From Bufo bufo (Eukaryota > Chordata > Amphibia > Anura > Bufonidae): DNA of 64,000 nt. The notes below the pieces were generated by a model that saw nothing but the letters and a program-made list of their open reading frames with translations, had not been told where the DNA came from and did no database searches. Position 1 is the stretch's first letter. Each line of letters opens with the position of its first letter. A program made the position numbers and the translations under genes. The stretch spans positions 577,680,471 to 577,744,470 of the forward strand of contig NC_053390.1 of assembly GCF_905171765.1 (NCBI RefSeq). The letters run 5' to 3'. Shown here piece after piece: positions 21,702 through 32,242 of this stretch.

Positions 21702-22568
21702 CTTCCAAGAAGCTGTGGCAGCACCAGGAACTCAGCCGGGATCCAAACACCAGCAATCCACAGGTCCAACTGAAGCTATAAACCGCACAGCATTGTGGGA
21801 GAAACAACTATAAATAGGGAAAGTTAAATTACCACAATAACAACACAGACTCCTATTGATCCACAAGGTAAACATGTCAAATGAAACCACGTGTTGCCAG
21901 TCTCAAAGATCTCCTGCCACTCGCTGTCGGGGGGACATCCGTATGTCTCAGTACATCTGTGACACTTTTAAGATAATGACGGACTACATTGTATTAGATT
22001 TACCTTTTGGGAGTGTAGTGATCTCTTAGTGGTGCTGAAAATATAGCTTTTTCCCCTCCCCAGTTATTCCACAGTCTGGTACTATTGGTACCCAAAAAAC
22101 AGAGGACCTAGCCAGAAGGGGGGAAAAATTAATAAAAAATCAATATTTTTTTATTGAAAATTCATGGGGACCCCACTCCTTCTATCCAGTCTCTCCTGTG
22201 ATTCTGTGACCACGGTCCACAAGCTGACGGAAATGTCAGAATTTGCCTTGTGGATAAATTTTTGAATTTACTTTGAAATAAAAAAAAATGAACTTGTAAT
22301 TGCATCATAACTTGGAGAGTGCAATGAGAATTTCATGTGTTCCCTCCACTTTGCACCTCAACTCTTCGAGTGCAACCCTAAATTTTGTATTATGTTGAAT
22401 TATTTTTTTATTTATTTATATTTTTTTTACAATATGCCATAAGTACTTTGCTAATACTGCTTTCAATTTTATTTTCGACCCTTTGTCATTGGTTCAGTCT
22501 GACAATTTTGGCCCCAACCAGAAAACGTTGTGCACCTCGGTTTTAGACTCTGCAAACTCTGTCTCCAC
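21702..22568. other. Unannotated DNA
   Basis: No gene or recognisable element was seen. Short poly-T and poly-A runs are present near 22145, 22280 and 22400. Confidence 0.4.
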
Positions 22569-22571
22569 TTA

Positions 22572-23163
22572 GGGTACTTTCACACTTGCGTTGTTTGATT
22601 CCGGCAGGCAGTTCCGTTGCCTGAACTGCATGCCTGATCAGGCAAACTGTATGCAAACGCAAGTCATTTTTTCTGACTGATCAGGCATTTTTCAGATTGA
22701 TCAGGATCCTGATCAGTCTGAAAAATGCCTGATCAATCAGAAAAGCGCATTGCAATACCGGATCCGTTTTTCCGGTGTCATCAGGCAAAACGGATCCGGT
22801 ATTTATTTTTTTTCTAATTTTTAAAGGTCTGCGCATGCGCAGACCGGAAGGACGGATCCGGCATTCTGGTATTTTGAATGCCGGATCCGGAACTAATACA
22901 TTCCTATGGAAAAAAAAAATGCCCGATCCGGCATTCAGGCAAGTCTTCAGTTTTTTTCGCCGGAGATAAAACCGTAGCATGCTACGGTTTTCTCTTTTGC
23001 CTGATCAGTCAAAATGACTGAACTGAAGACATCCTGATGCACCTGAACGGATTACTCTCCATTCAGAATGCATGGGGATAAAACTGATCAGTTATTTTCC
23101 GGTATAGAGCCCCTGTGATGGAACTCTATGCCGGAAAAGAAAAACGCTAATGTGAAAGTAGCC
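22572..23163. mobile_element. TWA-type MITE with TTA duplication
   Basis: Tips GGGTACTTTCACACTTGCG and (right) GCTAATGTGAAAGTAGCC are inverted repeats, with TTA at 22569-22571 and 23164-23166. The interior has TGATCAGTCTGAAAAATGCC-type fold-backs, CCGGATCCGG palindromes and a GTAGCATGCTAC palindrome. It is a close relative of 29270-29813. Its right-hand TTA is also the left flank of the next MITE. Confidence 0.85.
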
Positions 23164-23166
23164 TTA

Positions 23167-23521
23167 GGGCTCTTTCACACTTGCGGCAGGACGGATCCGA
23201 CATGCTGTTCACCATGTCGGATCCGTCCTGCCGCGCCCCCCGGGACCGGCGCTCCGTCCCCATTGACTATAATGGGGACGGGGGCGGAGCTCCGGCGCAG
23301 CACGGTGGTGCACGGCGAAAGCCGCTGGACTAAAAAGTCGGACATGCAGGACTTTTTAGTCCGGCGGCTTGCGCCGTGCTGCGCCGGAGCTCCGCCCCCG
23401 TCACCATTATAGTCAATGGGGACGGAGCTGCGGTCCGGCGTCACGGCGAAATAGCGGCAGGACGGATCCGACATGGTGAACAGCATGTCGGATCCGTCCT
23501 GCCGCAAGTGTGAAAGAGCCC
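23167..23521. mobile_element. Near-perfect palindromic MITE, 355 bp
   Basis: Tips GGGCTCTTTCACACTTGCGG and the exact inverse end the element, with TTA at 23164-23166 and 23522-23524. The whole element is nearly one palindrome: a terminal hairpin GACGGATCCGACATG is repeated and inverted within each arm, then GGGGCGGAGCTCCGGCG arms, and a central AAAAAGTCGGACATGCAGG followed by ACTTTTTAGTC hairpin. No coding capacity. Confidence 0.9.
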
Positions 23522-23524
23522 TTA

Positions 23525-24539
23525 CAGAGGACCCAAGTCTGTTGTTGTTGCTTTTTGTTAGTTTGTTGCAACAGTGTTGCAGTTTGTTAAAAACATTAAC
23601 TGTGAACTCTAGGGGGAGCATTATCCATTCTCCTGCACTGCCGAGGAATGCACCTAATTTTGATGATTTATGATAAAGAGCATGCCTCGTGATAAAATAG
23701 GCGCATCATCTGGCAGTCTGTGGCATAAATGTGTCAGACACACCGGCTCCACCCTGATATTTGTAACTCTTTTTACAGCAAAAATAGTGGCGCAGGGAGA
23801 TGATAAATCTACCCCTATGTTCTCCAAAGAAGCCACCGAGTTTATGCCAGCGTTTGCAGATCTTGTCTGCAATGGAAAAGAAAAATGAGTGTCCCTCGCC
23901 TTCCCTTTGCATCATTCGGGTGCGTGTTCTGTTTTATACACTGCGGAACGATCCCTGCATGAGAACCCATTTGCTAAGGGATTAGAATGGAAAACCATTG
24001 ACCTACACAGTCCTGAGATTAGTCGGGGCCATTTCACCAAAATAAAGCACAGTCGTTATCTTGGACAGCGCGCACTGATGTTTTCCTGATGTTTCACCGA
24101 TTCTCGCCATGAAATTCATTCTCCTGTTACAGTTTGAGTGAATTACTTCATTTAAGCAAAGTAATGAAAATCTTTATTTTAAAAGAAATCTGTGCATAGA
24201 ATGGTGCAATATAGGAGATGGAATGTAAAATGGAACTTTAATCGGAAGCATTTATTATATATATATATTTTTTTGCCGCTTTGTCTGCAGTAAAGATTGA
24301 ATAATAAATCCAGGTGCTATCTTGACATTACATGTGGATAAGAACGATTTCAGGCGAAAGAAAGAGAGGCAGAAATTGAAAATGTGATCTTTTCACTATG
24401 CTCCTTGAATGTAATTGAAGAGGCGCATATTAACATTCAAATCAGAAATTGAACTACATTCATTATACTCGTTTAATCTACTCCTGAAATGGTATGAAAC
24501 ATTGTAGGTGAGGCTCTGTTCTCCGGAGCAGCTGGCACG
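23525..24539. other. Unannotated DNA
   Basis: No gene was recognised. A (TA)n stretch lies at about 24256-24267. Confidence 0.4.
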
Positions 24540-24941
24540 TAGGCTTGAGCGAATCCGGTTCGCACTATCCAAACCCGATTCGTTTGAAAACTTAGAATGG
24601 GCATCGCTGAGGCCTTGTTCTTCTCGCCACAAGTACCGCGAGACTTGCTTAGTCCTGTTACAGTTCAGTTCTGAGCATAAATCACGGTTTCAAAATCCAA
24701 AGCCAAACTGAGGCAGAAACCTGAGTTTGGCTTTTGAAACCGTAATTTATGGGCAGAACCAAACTGTAACGTCGCAGGCACGAGACTAAGCAAGTCTGGC
24801 GTTACTTATGGCGAGAACAACAAGACCTCGGGGCAGTCGATTCCTTTTTTTTTTTTGCGGTACAGAGCGCATATTCTAAACAAAGTTTGCAAACTAATTG
24901 GGTTTGGATAGTGCAGTCCGAACCAGATTCTCTCAAGCCTA
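24540..24941. mobile_element. Palindromic hAT-like MITE
   Basis: The tips TAGGCTTGAGCGAATC and (right) GATTCTCTCAAGCCTA are inverted. Arms continue inward (CAAGTNNNGCGAGACTTGCTTAG-like) to a centre near 24690 where AAACTGAGGCAGAAACC joins GTTTGGCTTTTGAAACC. Flanking 8-mers CTGGCACG and CTAGCATG agree at six of eight positions, the differences being transitions, so they may be an aged 8-bp duplication. Same family as 52314-52671. Confidence 0.65.
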
Positions 24942-25299
24942 CTAGCATGTCCTGCCAGGCGCTTAAAGGAGCCCTCATGGCTAAGATCAGAATACTCATG
25001 GTGTGTAGTGCCAGAGCAGGCTGTGCCATGCTGTTCCCAGAAAGTGAATGGGATATATGTAAACGGCATGGCCCATCAAGCTCCTCCGCTTACATAGCTC
25101 CCGACTTGTGGGAGCAGCATGGCTCGCTGGACTGCGCGGTTTCCCTGACTCCCACCCACTTCTACCGGCATGGCAGAAGCAATGTAGCACAGCCTGCTCA
25201 ACTGTTGCTCAACCCTGGGAATACCTCTTTAACAGTACTTACAAATAGGTAAGTGTACCGTTGCAAGCTTTTCCTCAGTGCATTTTGACACCATCTGCT
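24942..25299. other. Unannotated DNA with possible TTAA element piece
   Basis: TTAAAGGAGCCCTC near 24964 and GGGAATACCTCTTTAA near 25235 both touch TTAA, but the tips do not clearly match. This may be the edge of an old TTAA element. No gene was recognised. Confidence 0.35.
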
Positions 25300-25302
25300 T
25301 AA

Positions 25303-25633
25303 GGGCTCGTAATACACTGGCACCGTTCCGTGTGCATTCTGCATCACTGATGCGGACCCATTCACTTCAACGGGTCCGCAAATTCGGAGATGCAGCAGAG
25401 ATGCAGCACGGAATGGAACACTACGGAAGCACTACGGAGTGCCTCCTGGGGTTCCGTTCCGTGCCTCTGCACCGCAGAAAAATAGAGCAGAACAGAGGGA
25501 TCGTGGACCCAATCAAGTGAATGGGTCCACGATCCCCATGCGGCTGCCCCACGGACGGTGCCTGTGCATTGTGGACTGCAATTTGCGGTCCACAGCATGG
25601 GCACGGGCTTCACACGTTCGTATGGACGAGCCC
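25303..25633. mobile_element. TWA-type MITE with TAA duplication
   Basis: The left tip GGGCTCGTAATACACTGGC and right tip CGTTCGTATGGACGAGCCC are inverted at their ends. TAA flanks both sides (25300-25302, 25634-25636). Inner hairpins include GGAAGCACTACGGAGTGCCTCC and GTGGACTGCAATTTGCGGTC-type pairs. Modules such as the 'CACTACGGAGTGCCTCC' hairpin recur at about 36025. Confidence 0.75.
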
Positions 25634-25708
25634 TAAGTTAGATGCGTTAAGATTCCACATCAATCCTGTTGCGTCTGAACATGTTTATGAATCTGCCTGT
25701 GATTGATA

Positions 25709-25729
25709 GATATATATATATATATATAT

Positions 25730-25763
<34 letters not shown>
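25709..25763. repeat. TA microsatellite, left of the palindrome
   Basis: A (TA)n run interrupted by one GA lies left of the long palindrome. A longer run flanks the palindrome on the right. Confidence 0.9.
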
Positions 25764-25765
<2 letters not shown>

Positions 25766-25873
25766 AAGTGATGAAAATTCAGGGCAGCACACCCAGTAAA
25801 TAACGCTGGGTGCCAGCGGTGTCGACACCAAATCCAAAAGTGTCAAATAGACAAAGAAATAAGCACACCGCAG

Positions 25874-26135
<262 letters not shown>

Positions 26136-26548
26136 TAAAAACTTGAATCTGAATGGGAAACATGATGGGAAATTTTTACTTGTATGTGGAAAAACACAAT
26201 AGGGTATAAGTGCTGTGCCAGTATGCAAGTTTAGTGTAGCTACATATAGCACGACGCCGCATTGCATGGCATGGCTCCCTATCAATTACTTGGTGCAGTT
26301 GCATTGACACATGATCTGATATATGTAGTCTGTGCTTTTAACTTCTCCACATTCCTAAAAAACCCATGTTAAAAATAGTTCCTAAAATGACAAAAGAGGG
26401 TATATACTCTATCAGGGGGTCATACATTTATTTTTACCATATCACTAAATAAATGCAGTATTTCACAGTTTATAGTGTCTCAACGATGGTGTATCACAGT
26501 ATAGGAAAAGAAGATCCGGCTTCTAGAACGCATTAACCTTCTCTAGGA

Positions 26549-26733
26549 AAGTGGTCCTCAACTCCAGTCCTCAGAGCCCAGCTGCCGGTCAGGTTTTCAG
26601 GATTTCCTTAGTATTGAGCAGCTGATATAATTAGTGTCCATGCATCAGGACTTACCACAGGTATTCCTTCTGTGGGATACTCCTAAATCCTGACCGGCAA
26701 GTGGGCCCTGAGGACTGGAGTTGGGGAACCCTG
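26549..26733. mobile_element. hAT-like MITE with exact 8-bp duplication
   Basis: The left tip AAGTGGTCCTCAACTCCAG and right tip CTGGAGTTGGGGAACCCTG are inverted repeats, extending inward through CCTCAGAGCCC versus GGGCCCTGAGG. The exact 8-bp duplication CTCTAGGA lies at 26541-26548 and 26734-26741. The element is 185 bp and non-coding. The first base of the left tip appears mutated from C. Confidence 0.85.
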
Positions 26734-26741
26734 CTCTAGGA

Positions 26742-27654
26742 GACATCTAAATAGCCTTAAAAAAAAGTAGGCCGGATATAATTTAGATTCCAAGTGGGAA
26801 GCAAAGGACACTGCATACAATTTCTCTTGTACGTGGATATTAAATTTAAGACCCAGTGGCTTGACCAATATCCAACCATCAAGGTTTTCCTCCAGGGGGG
26901 GCTTTTTACTGTCGATGCTCATTTTGTGAAGATCGCCTCACTACTACTACAGCTGAGGAAGCAGAGGCCGGTGTGCCAATAGTGTAATCTATGCCAAAGG
27001 CGCAATACTGCAGGGCTAGGGAAGATCAAGGAAATGGTGGGGTGGCAATAAGTGCGGAGCAGAGGCTCAGACCTCCCCCACAGTGCACTGAGAACCTCTT
27101 TTACATATTAATAAAAGGTGAATTTACTCAGGAATGGTGCAACAGATCTGCATAATTGAGCTGTCTTTTTACTCGGTATACCTGGAATAATAAGGGTTTA
27201 TCCTGCTGACAGATGCTCTTCAAACCTGGAAAACCCTTTTAATGTTTGAACTAAAATGATGTACGAAGCACTTAAACTGTAGCGCCATCAGTCATTTCAC
27301 ATTGCATGTCACATTGTATTCCATAGAGGTTACAACAGTAAGAATCTGGGCACGTGAAGGTGCTAGATGTTCATAACGCATTGTTTGTAAAGCCTTTAAG
27401 TCCTTATTGAGCTTTTAAAGCAGGGCCCGAATTTGCTTGTTAATGGAGGTATTGCCTTCAGATTTGTGCGGCTATTGGCCACCGCCGGCGGACGGGGTTG
27501 TGGCAGCCTGAGGCTTGATTAGCCAATGCATTAACGAAGAGAGCAGCACAAAAAAAAATCTGAATGTTTCCGATGTAAGCCTTCAGAAGAACCTGATGCA
27601 TCATCTCATAGCAATAACCCTTGTAAGGATGATGAAGAATTCCGCTTCAGTCTC
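26742..27654. other. Unannotated DNA
   Basis: No gene, paired terminal repeats or arrays were recognised. Confidence 0.4.
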
Positions 27655-28028
27655 CAGAGTTTGATCCTGTCGCATTGAACATGGAGACCTTTCTGCAGGC
27701 ACCATGTTATAGAGCAGGAGGACCTGAGTAGATATGTCGTTTTATGGAAAAAGATTCAGAAAAACTCTTTATATACATTGAAATCCTCTCATGGTCCTAC
27801 TTAGTCATTGACCGCTATCTCTGAATAGTTCTACAATGACTATGTAGGGCCACCTACTGGACTCCTAAGTATCGAAAAATCAAAAAAGCAAAGATTTAAA
27901 TTAGTAAACTGCAATTCTTTTGTAGAAAAAGATTAAAAAAAAACTATCAGTCTGCTCAGCTCCTCCTGGTCTACATGCCATGCTGCCTGCAGATTAGATG
28001 CCATGTGCAACATGGTGGTTTTAAACAA
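27655..28028. mobile_element. Dispersed TIR element
   Basis: TTGAACATGGAGACC and CTGCAGGCACCATGTTATAG at the left are inverted relative to CATGCTGCCTGCAG and ATGTGCAACATGGTGG at the right. The right end touches TTTTAAAC. Same family as 9470-10545 and 59221. Non-coding. Confidence 0.5.
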
Positions 28029-28082
28029 GTGATATAATTGATGACTCCACAGAGAAGAACTTTCAGGTCCTGGAAGACCTTA

Positions 28083-28500
28083 GGCTACTTTCACACTGGC
28101 GTTTTGGCTTTCTGTTTGTGGGATCCGTTCAGGGCTCTCACAAGCGGTCCAAAACGGATCAGTTTTGCCCTAATGCATTCTGAATGGATAAGAATCCACT
28201 CAGAATGCATCAGTTTGCCTCCGTTCCGTCTCCATTCCGCTTTGGAGGTGCTTGTATCATTTTGGTGTCCGTCTGACGAAACTGAGCCAAACGGATCCGT
28301 CCTGGCACACAATGAAAGTCAGTGGGGACGGATCCATTTTTATTGACACACTCTGGCACAATAGAAAACGGATCCGTCCTCCATTGACTTTCAATGGTGT
28401 TCAAGACTGATCCGTCTTGGCTATGTTACAGATAATACAAACGGATCCGTCTGTGCAGATCCATGACGGATCCGCACCAAACGCGAGTGTGAAAGTAGCC
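28083..28500. mobile_element. TWA-type MITE with TTA duplication
   Basis: Tips GGCTACTTTCACACTGGCG and (right) CGCGAGTGTGAAAGTAGCC are inverted repeats, with TTA at 28080-28082 and 28501-28503. The interior contains CAGAATGCATCAGTTTGCC and repeated ACGGATCCGT. The left half is nearly identical to 57306 onward. Confidence 0.9.
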
Positions 28501-28503
28501 TTA

Positions 28504-29109
28504 CTTGTTGAAGCCTCTTACTAAACTTACTGTGACAACAGCCAAGTGATCTGTCATACAGCGATATCTCTAGTGGTAGACCCTGTGTATATTAGTGCAT
28601 AGCGGGGTAAGAATGTTTTTAGCATCTCAAGCCCCCTCTACTCTGGTATTCTTCTCTGTATGCCATTTCAAAGTTCCTCTTTCCCACTGGGGATTTCTCT
28701 CCTGAGTACTGCATATAGTGGTCAGAGTTGTCACTTGTTTCCCTCATTAACATGGGCGGTTTTACATCTGTCACACACCTGTCAAAACTGGATTTAGCGG
28801 CTGATTTATTGATGTGTTTTGACAGTAAATGGCGAGTCTGATAAATCCGCTAGTAGAGCATTGCTGCTGTGGGAAGACCTAGCTTTATAAATGGCCATAT
28901 TCCAACTCTCAGAGCCTTCCATGCTAGAAGTTTCCGAATGTATACAGTGGATTATGTTCTTGTGAGGGGTATTTCCTAGCACTTCACTCTGCTCTTTATG
29001 ATTATTTTCCACAGGCTTTTTATCCCCCGGTAGCTTCAGTTTATGGAATAAGTATACACAGGAATTCAAATAACTTTCTGTATATTTTTCTCCACTGTCT
29101 TCTGCAATT
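28504..29109. other. Unannotated DNA
   Basis: No gene was recognised. A small inverted pair CTGTCAAAAC and GTTTTGACAG lies at about 28774-28826. Confidence 0.4.
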
Positions 29110-30886
29110 TTAAAGCCTATAAACACCTTCATGGGCAAAAAAAATTTAACGATTTGAATTTTACTTATTTTGGGGTGAAATCATATTTTCAATTAGTCTA
29201 TACAAAAAATTTTCAACGTTTTTTTTTGGCCTATAGGGTTAAGTTTCAGCCTTTCTGCAGACAGTGTTAGGGTACTTTCAGACAGTGTTAGGGAACTGCC
29301 TGCCGGATCAGGCAAAACGTATGCCAACTGATGGCATTAGTAAGACTGATCAGGATCCTTATCAGTCTTAAAAATGCCTGATCAGTTGAAAAAATGCATT
29401 GAAATGCCGGATCCGTCTTTCCGGTGTCATCCGGCAAAACGGATCCGGCATTTATTTTTTTCACCTTTTTTTTTTCAGTCTGTGCATGCGCAAACCGGAA
29501 GGACGGATCCGGCATTCTGGTATTCTGAATGCCGAATCCGGCACTAATACATTCCTATGGGAAAAAATGCCGGGTCCGGCATTCAGGCAAGTCTTCAGTT
29601 TTTTTTTGCCAGAAATAAAACCGTAGCATGCTACGGTTTTCTCTTTTGCCTGATCAGTCAAAATGACTGAACTGAAGACGTCCTGATGCATCATGAACGG
29701 ATTACTCTCCATTCAGAATGCATGGGGATACGACTGATCAGTTCTTTTCCGGTATTGAGCCCCTGTGACGGAACTCAGCGCCGGAAAAGAAAAACGCTAG
29801 TGTGAAAGTACTCTTACTTTCAGTTTCACACTGAGCCTTCAGGTTGCTGCTCTGATAGCTTAGTCTGTAGCCCTTTTCCCTGAATTCCCGGTAGCTCGTA
29901 AACAATCATTATAGCTAATTTTTTTTTATCAAACTGATCAGAATATGGCTTAAAGGATAACTGTCATATATATTTTTTTTTTTTTGGGAGTATTGGATTG
30001 TGGTGATTAATATCTCCTTGGTGGCCCTAATTAAACTTTTCACTGTGTATTCAATTACCCCTTAATTCCACATTTTTGTTCCCTGTACTGCCTACTTTTA
30101 CCTGTGCTTGAAATAGGGTTGCTAGGCATGGTCCGTCTATCTGTGGAAGGACGCGTGCAAGGTCACATTACTGACAGCCAGGGACTGTAAGTAAATGATT
30201 AAAGCCAGGTCCTCCCCAGCAGCTGATAACAGTGCCTGGGCTGTGTGCACTTCTCCCTGTCCCTGCGCTTGGCAGACGCTCCCTCACTCAGCAGAGCTGG
30301 ACAATGCAGAGTTGAAGCAGCACACAACAGGGAAGGGAGATCTGCCATCTGCTCAGTGTATAAATGAAAGCAACATGTGGTAAGAGGACCCCTTTGTGCT
30401 GCAGGAGATTTACCCTTTAGGGGGGAGGGCTCTGGTTATTGACACTTTTGGGGGGCTATTGTTACTGGCTAGTGAGGGCAGGTGGGATTAGCCTTAGGGT
30501 GAGGGCAGTGACGGCCATCTTAACTGACTAGTGAAATTGCAGTTTTATGCAGACTGGTTGCTAAGGGCTGAATCTTATTAAATATGGGGTAAGTCAGTCT
30601 AATAGTAACTGATTCTGGAATATCATGTTATTAGCAACTACATATATGAAAATTTAAATTGGAGTCTAAATGTGACACAGATGAGGACTATACATTCAGC
30701 CAACCGAACAACAATATAGCAGCTCACTGTAAATCTGAAAGTAAAATAGTCCGCAGTAGGCTGAAAATTAACCCTGTAGGACAAAAAAACTTGAAAATTT
30801 TTAGACCAATTAAAAATGTGATGTTCTAAATGAGTAAAATGCAATCATAAAAACAAATTGCCCCCAAAAGTGTTTATAGTCTTTAA
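29110..30886. mobile_element. Long TTAA-flanked element with inverted arms
   Basis: Left tip TTAAAGCCTATAAACACC and right tip GTGTTTATAGTCTTTAA sit on TTAA. Inside them, about 150 bp at each end are inverted copies, for example ATTTTCAATTAGTCTAT on the left and the inverse of TTAGACCAATTAAAAATG on the right, then the shared GGGTTAANTTTCAGCC. A TWA MITE is nested at 29270-29813. A second TTAA-type left tip, TTAAAGGATAACTGTCAT, occurs at 29950 without an obvious partner. Related elements are at 11148 and 40158. Confidence 0.65.
29270..29813. mobile_element. TWA-type MITE, damaged left tip, TTA duplication
   Basis: The left end GGGTACTTTCAGACAGTG and the right end GCTAGTGTGAAAGTACTC are inverted at the tips. 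TTA flanks both sides (29267-29269, 29814-29816). Compared with the related element at 22572, about 20 bp are missing just inside the left tip. The rest, including the GTAGCATGCTAC palindrome and CCGGATCCG blocks, matches well. Confidence 0.8.
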
Positions 30887-30890
30887 GACA

Positions 30891-31095
30891 TGATACAAAG
30901 AGGGAGGCTGATCACGGCTTCCAATGAGGCAAAAGAAAGCACAAGTATTTTTGGGTAACCCCCTTCAGATACAGTTGGCATCTCCAGTTGTATCTGAAGA
31001 GGGTTAACCTGAAACGCGTTATCTGGAACGCCTAGATCACTCCTGGTTGACGGCTGTTTATACTTTTTGCCTTTTTAGCCTCCCTCTTTGCATCA
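30891..31095. repeat. Fold-back unit with hammerhead-like core
   Basis: The outer arms CAAAGAGGGAGGCT (30896-30909) and AGCCTCCCTCTTTG (31077-31090) are exactly complementary. An inner imperfect hairpin pairs CCTTCAGATACAG (30962) with TTGTATCTGAAG (30989). On the plus strand CTGAAGA (30994-31000), a GGG-TTAA-CCT stem (31001-31010), GAAAC (31011) and a GCGTT-ATCTGG-AACGC hairpin (31016-31031) ending in a U-A step occur in the order and spacing of hammerhead core, stem II, GAAA and stem III. Stem I is not clear, and the inner hairpin would compete. It is a candidate, not a demonstrated ribozyme. Confidence 0.45.
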
Positions 31096-31435
31096 TTCAC
31101 TTGGCGTCCGGCACACTTCCTGAGACGAGACGTGGCAGCCAGCCTTTTTGAGTGTGATCCTCACGCTGATATGGTTCTTGTGCCCTGTCACAACGACACA
31201 AAGGGAGAGTCCAATCTCAATTACTGTACTTACTGAACTTGAACTGTAGTTTATGCCTTATAGCAGTAGTACTCTGACGTATGGCACTGTAGTACCTTTT
31301 ATATCTTTTTAGCACAGTATTCACAGACAGCTGTTTTTATCTTTTATTCTCACGGTAACGGTTTCCCAGGCTCCCATGGTGCACTGCACTTTTTACCACA
31401 ATTGGCAAAATTCTGACTGTAATTTCAGACATGAA

Positions 31436-31570
31436 AATCAGACGCTGTTGTGTGAATAAATTGACCAATTTTATTTCAATATTATACACCATATATTTTC
31501 GCCTCGAAAATATATGGTGTATAATATTGAAATAAAATTGGTCAATTTATTCACACAACAGCATCTGATT
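31436..31570. repeat. Near-perfect palindrome, 66-bp arms
   Basis: The arm 31436-31501 pairs with 31505-31570 with a single mismatched position and a 3-base spacer (CCT). The arms are AT-rich, including ATATTATACACCATATATTTTCG. It has no recognised terminal repeat of a known element and no coding capacity. It could be a small fold-back element or a recent inverted duplication. Confidence 0.9.
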
Positions 31571-31894
31571 TTTTTCCATATGCAAAAAAACATCTGTAAA
31601 AAAAATGAATGGCTTCCGTGTACATGCTTTTATTATGGGGACTCTGTATGGGGTGATCGCTTGTCCCCATAGAAATTCATTGTTCCCGGGCAGCAGATGG
31701 CTTTAGACAGAACGACCTGCTGCACAGGAACAATTATTTTTGGTGCTGGCAGATCAACATGATCACCGGATCAACAATCGCTTGCTCGTTCATTGGGGGA
31801 TCACCGGCTAATTTTCAGGACCCGAAGGCTGTGCAGGGACAAACCTCCTACTGGTAACTCTGAGTTTGCCCTTCATTGCTAACTTTTGGCAATT

Positions 31895-32021
31895 TAATTA
31901 TAACTTTTAGCAGGAATAATAAAGGAATGATACATCATGGAGTAATGTGAAAAGATGCTCTAGAATTGCCATTTACATGGGAAATGCAGGTAGTTGCTAA
32001 AACAGTCCTGTCAGAAGGTTA
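31895..32021. mobile_element. Fragment of a palindromic TTAA-family element
   Basis: AGCAGGAATAATAAAGGAATG and TAGTTGCTAAAACAGTCCTG (first shortened to family words here) match the right arm of the element at 53350-53750 (GGAATAATAAAGGAATGGCA, then CTATTAAAACAGGCATGTC). The copy stops at the Tc1 insertion point near 32021. Confidence 0.5.
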
Positions 32022-32023
32022 TA

Positions 32024-32236
32024 CAGTCATGTGAAAAAATTAGGACACCCTTTGAAAGCATGTGGTTTTTTGTAACATTTTTAATAAATGGTTATTTCAT
32101 CTCCGTTTCAACAATACAGAGAGATTAAAGTAATCCGACTAAACAAAGAAAACTGAAGAAAAGTCTTTTCAAGATCTTCTGTAAATGTCATTCTACAAAA
32201 ATGCCTATTCTAACTGAGGAAAAAGATAGGACACCC
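32024..32236. repeat. Tc1 left terminal inverted repeat
   Basis: It is 213 bp long, with outer and inner TAGGACACCC direct repeats about 186 bp apart. It is nearly identical, inverted, to 33432-33644; one visible difference is CCGACT here against the equivalent of CCAACT in the other arm. Confidence 0.9.
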
Positions 32237-32242
32237 TTGCCC

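Noticed and set aside
25400..25640. CRISPR-like repeat and spacer pattern from repeated GGATCC and CGGACC words in MITEs
   Set aside because: Spacing is irregular, the words belong to hairpins of eukaryotic MITEs, and no cas gene or prokaryotic context exists.
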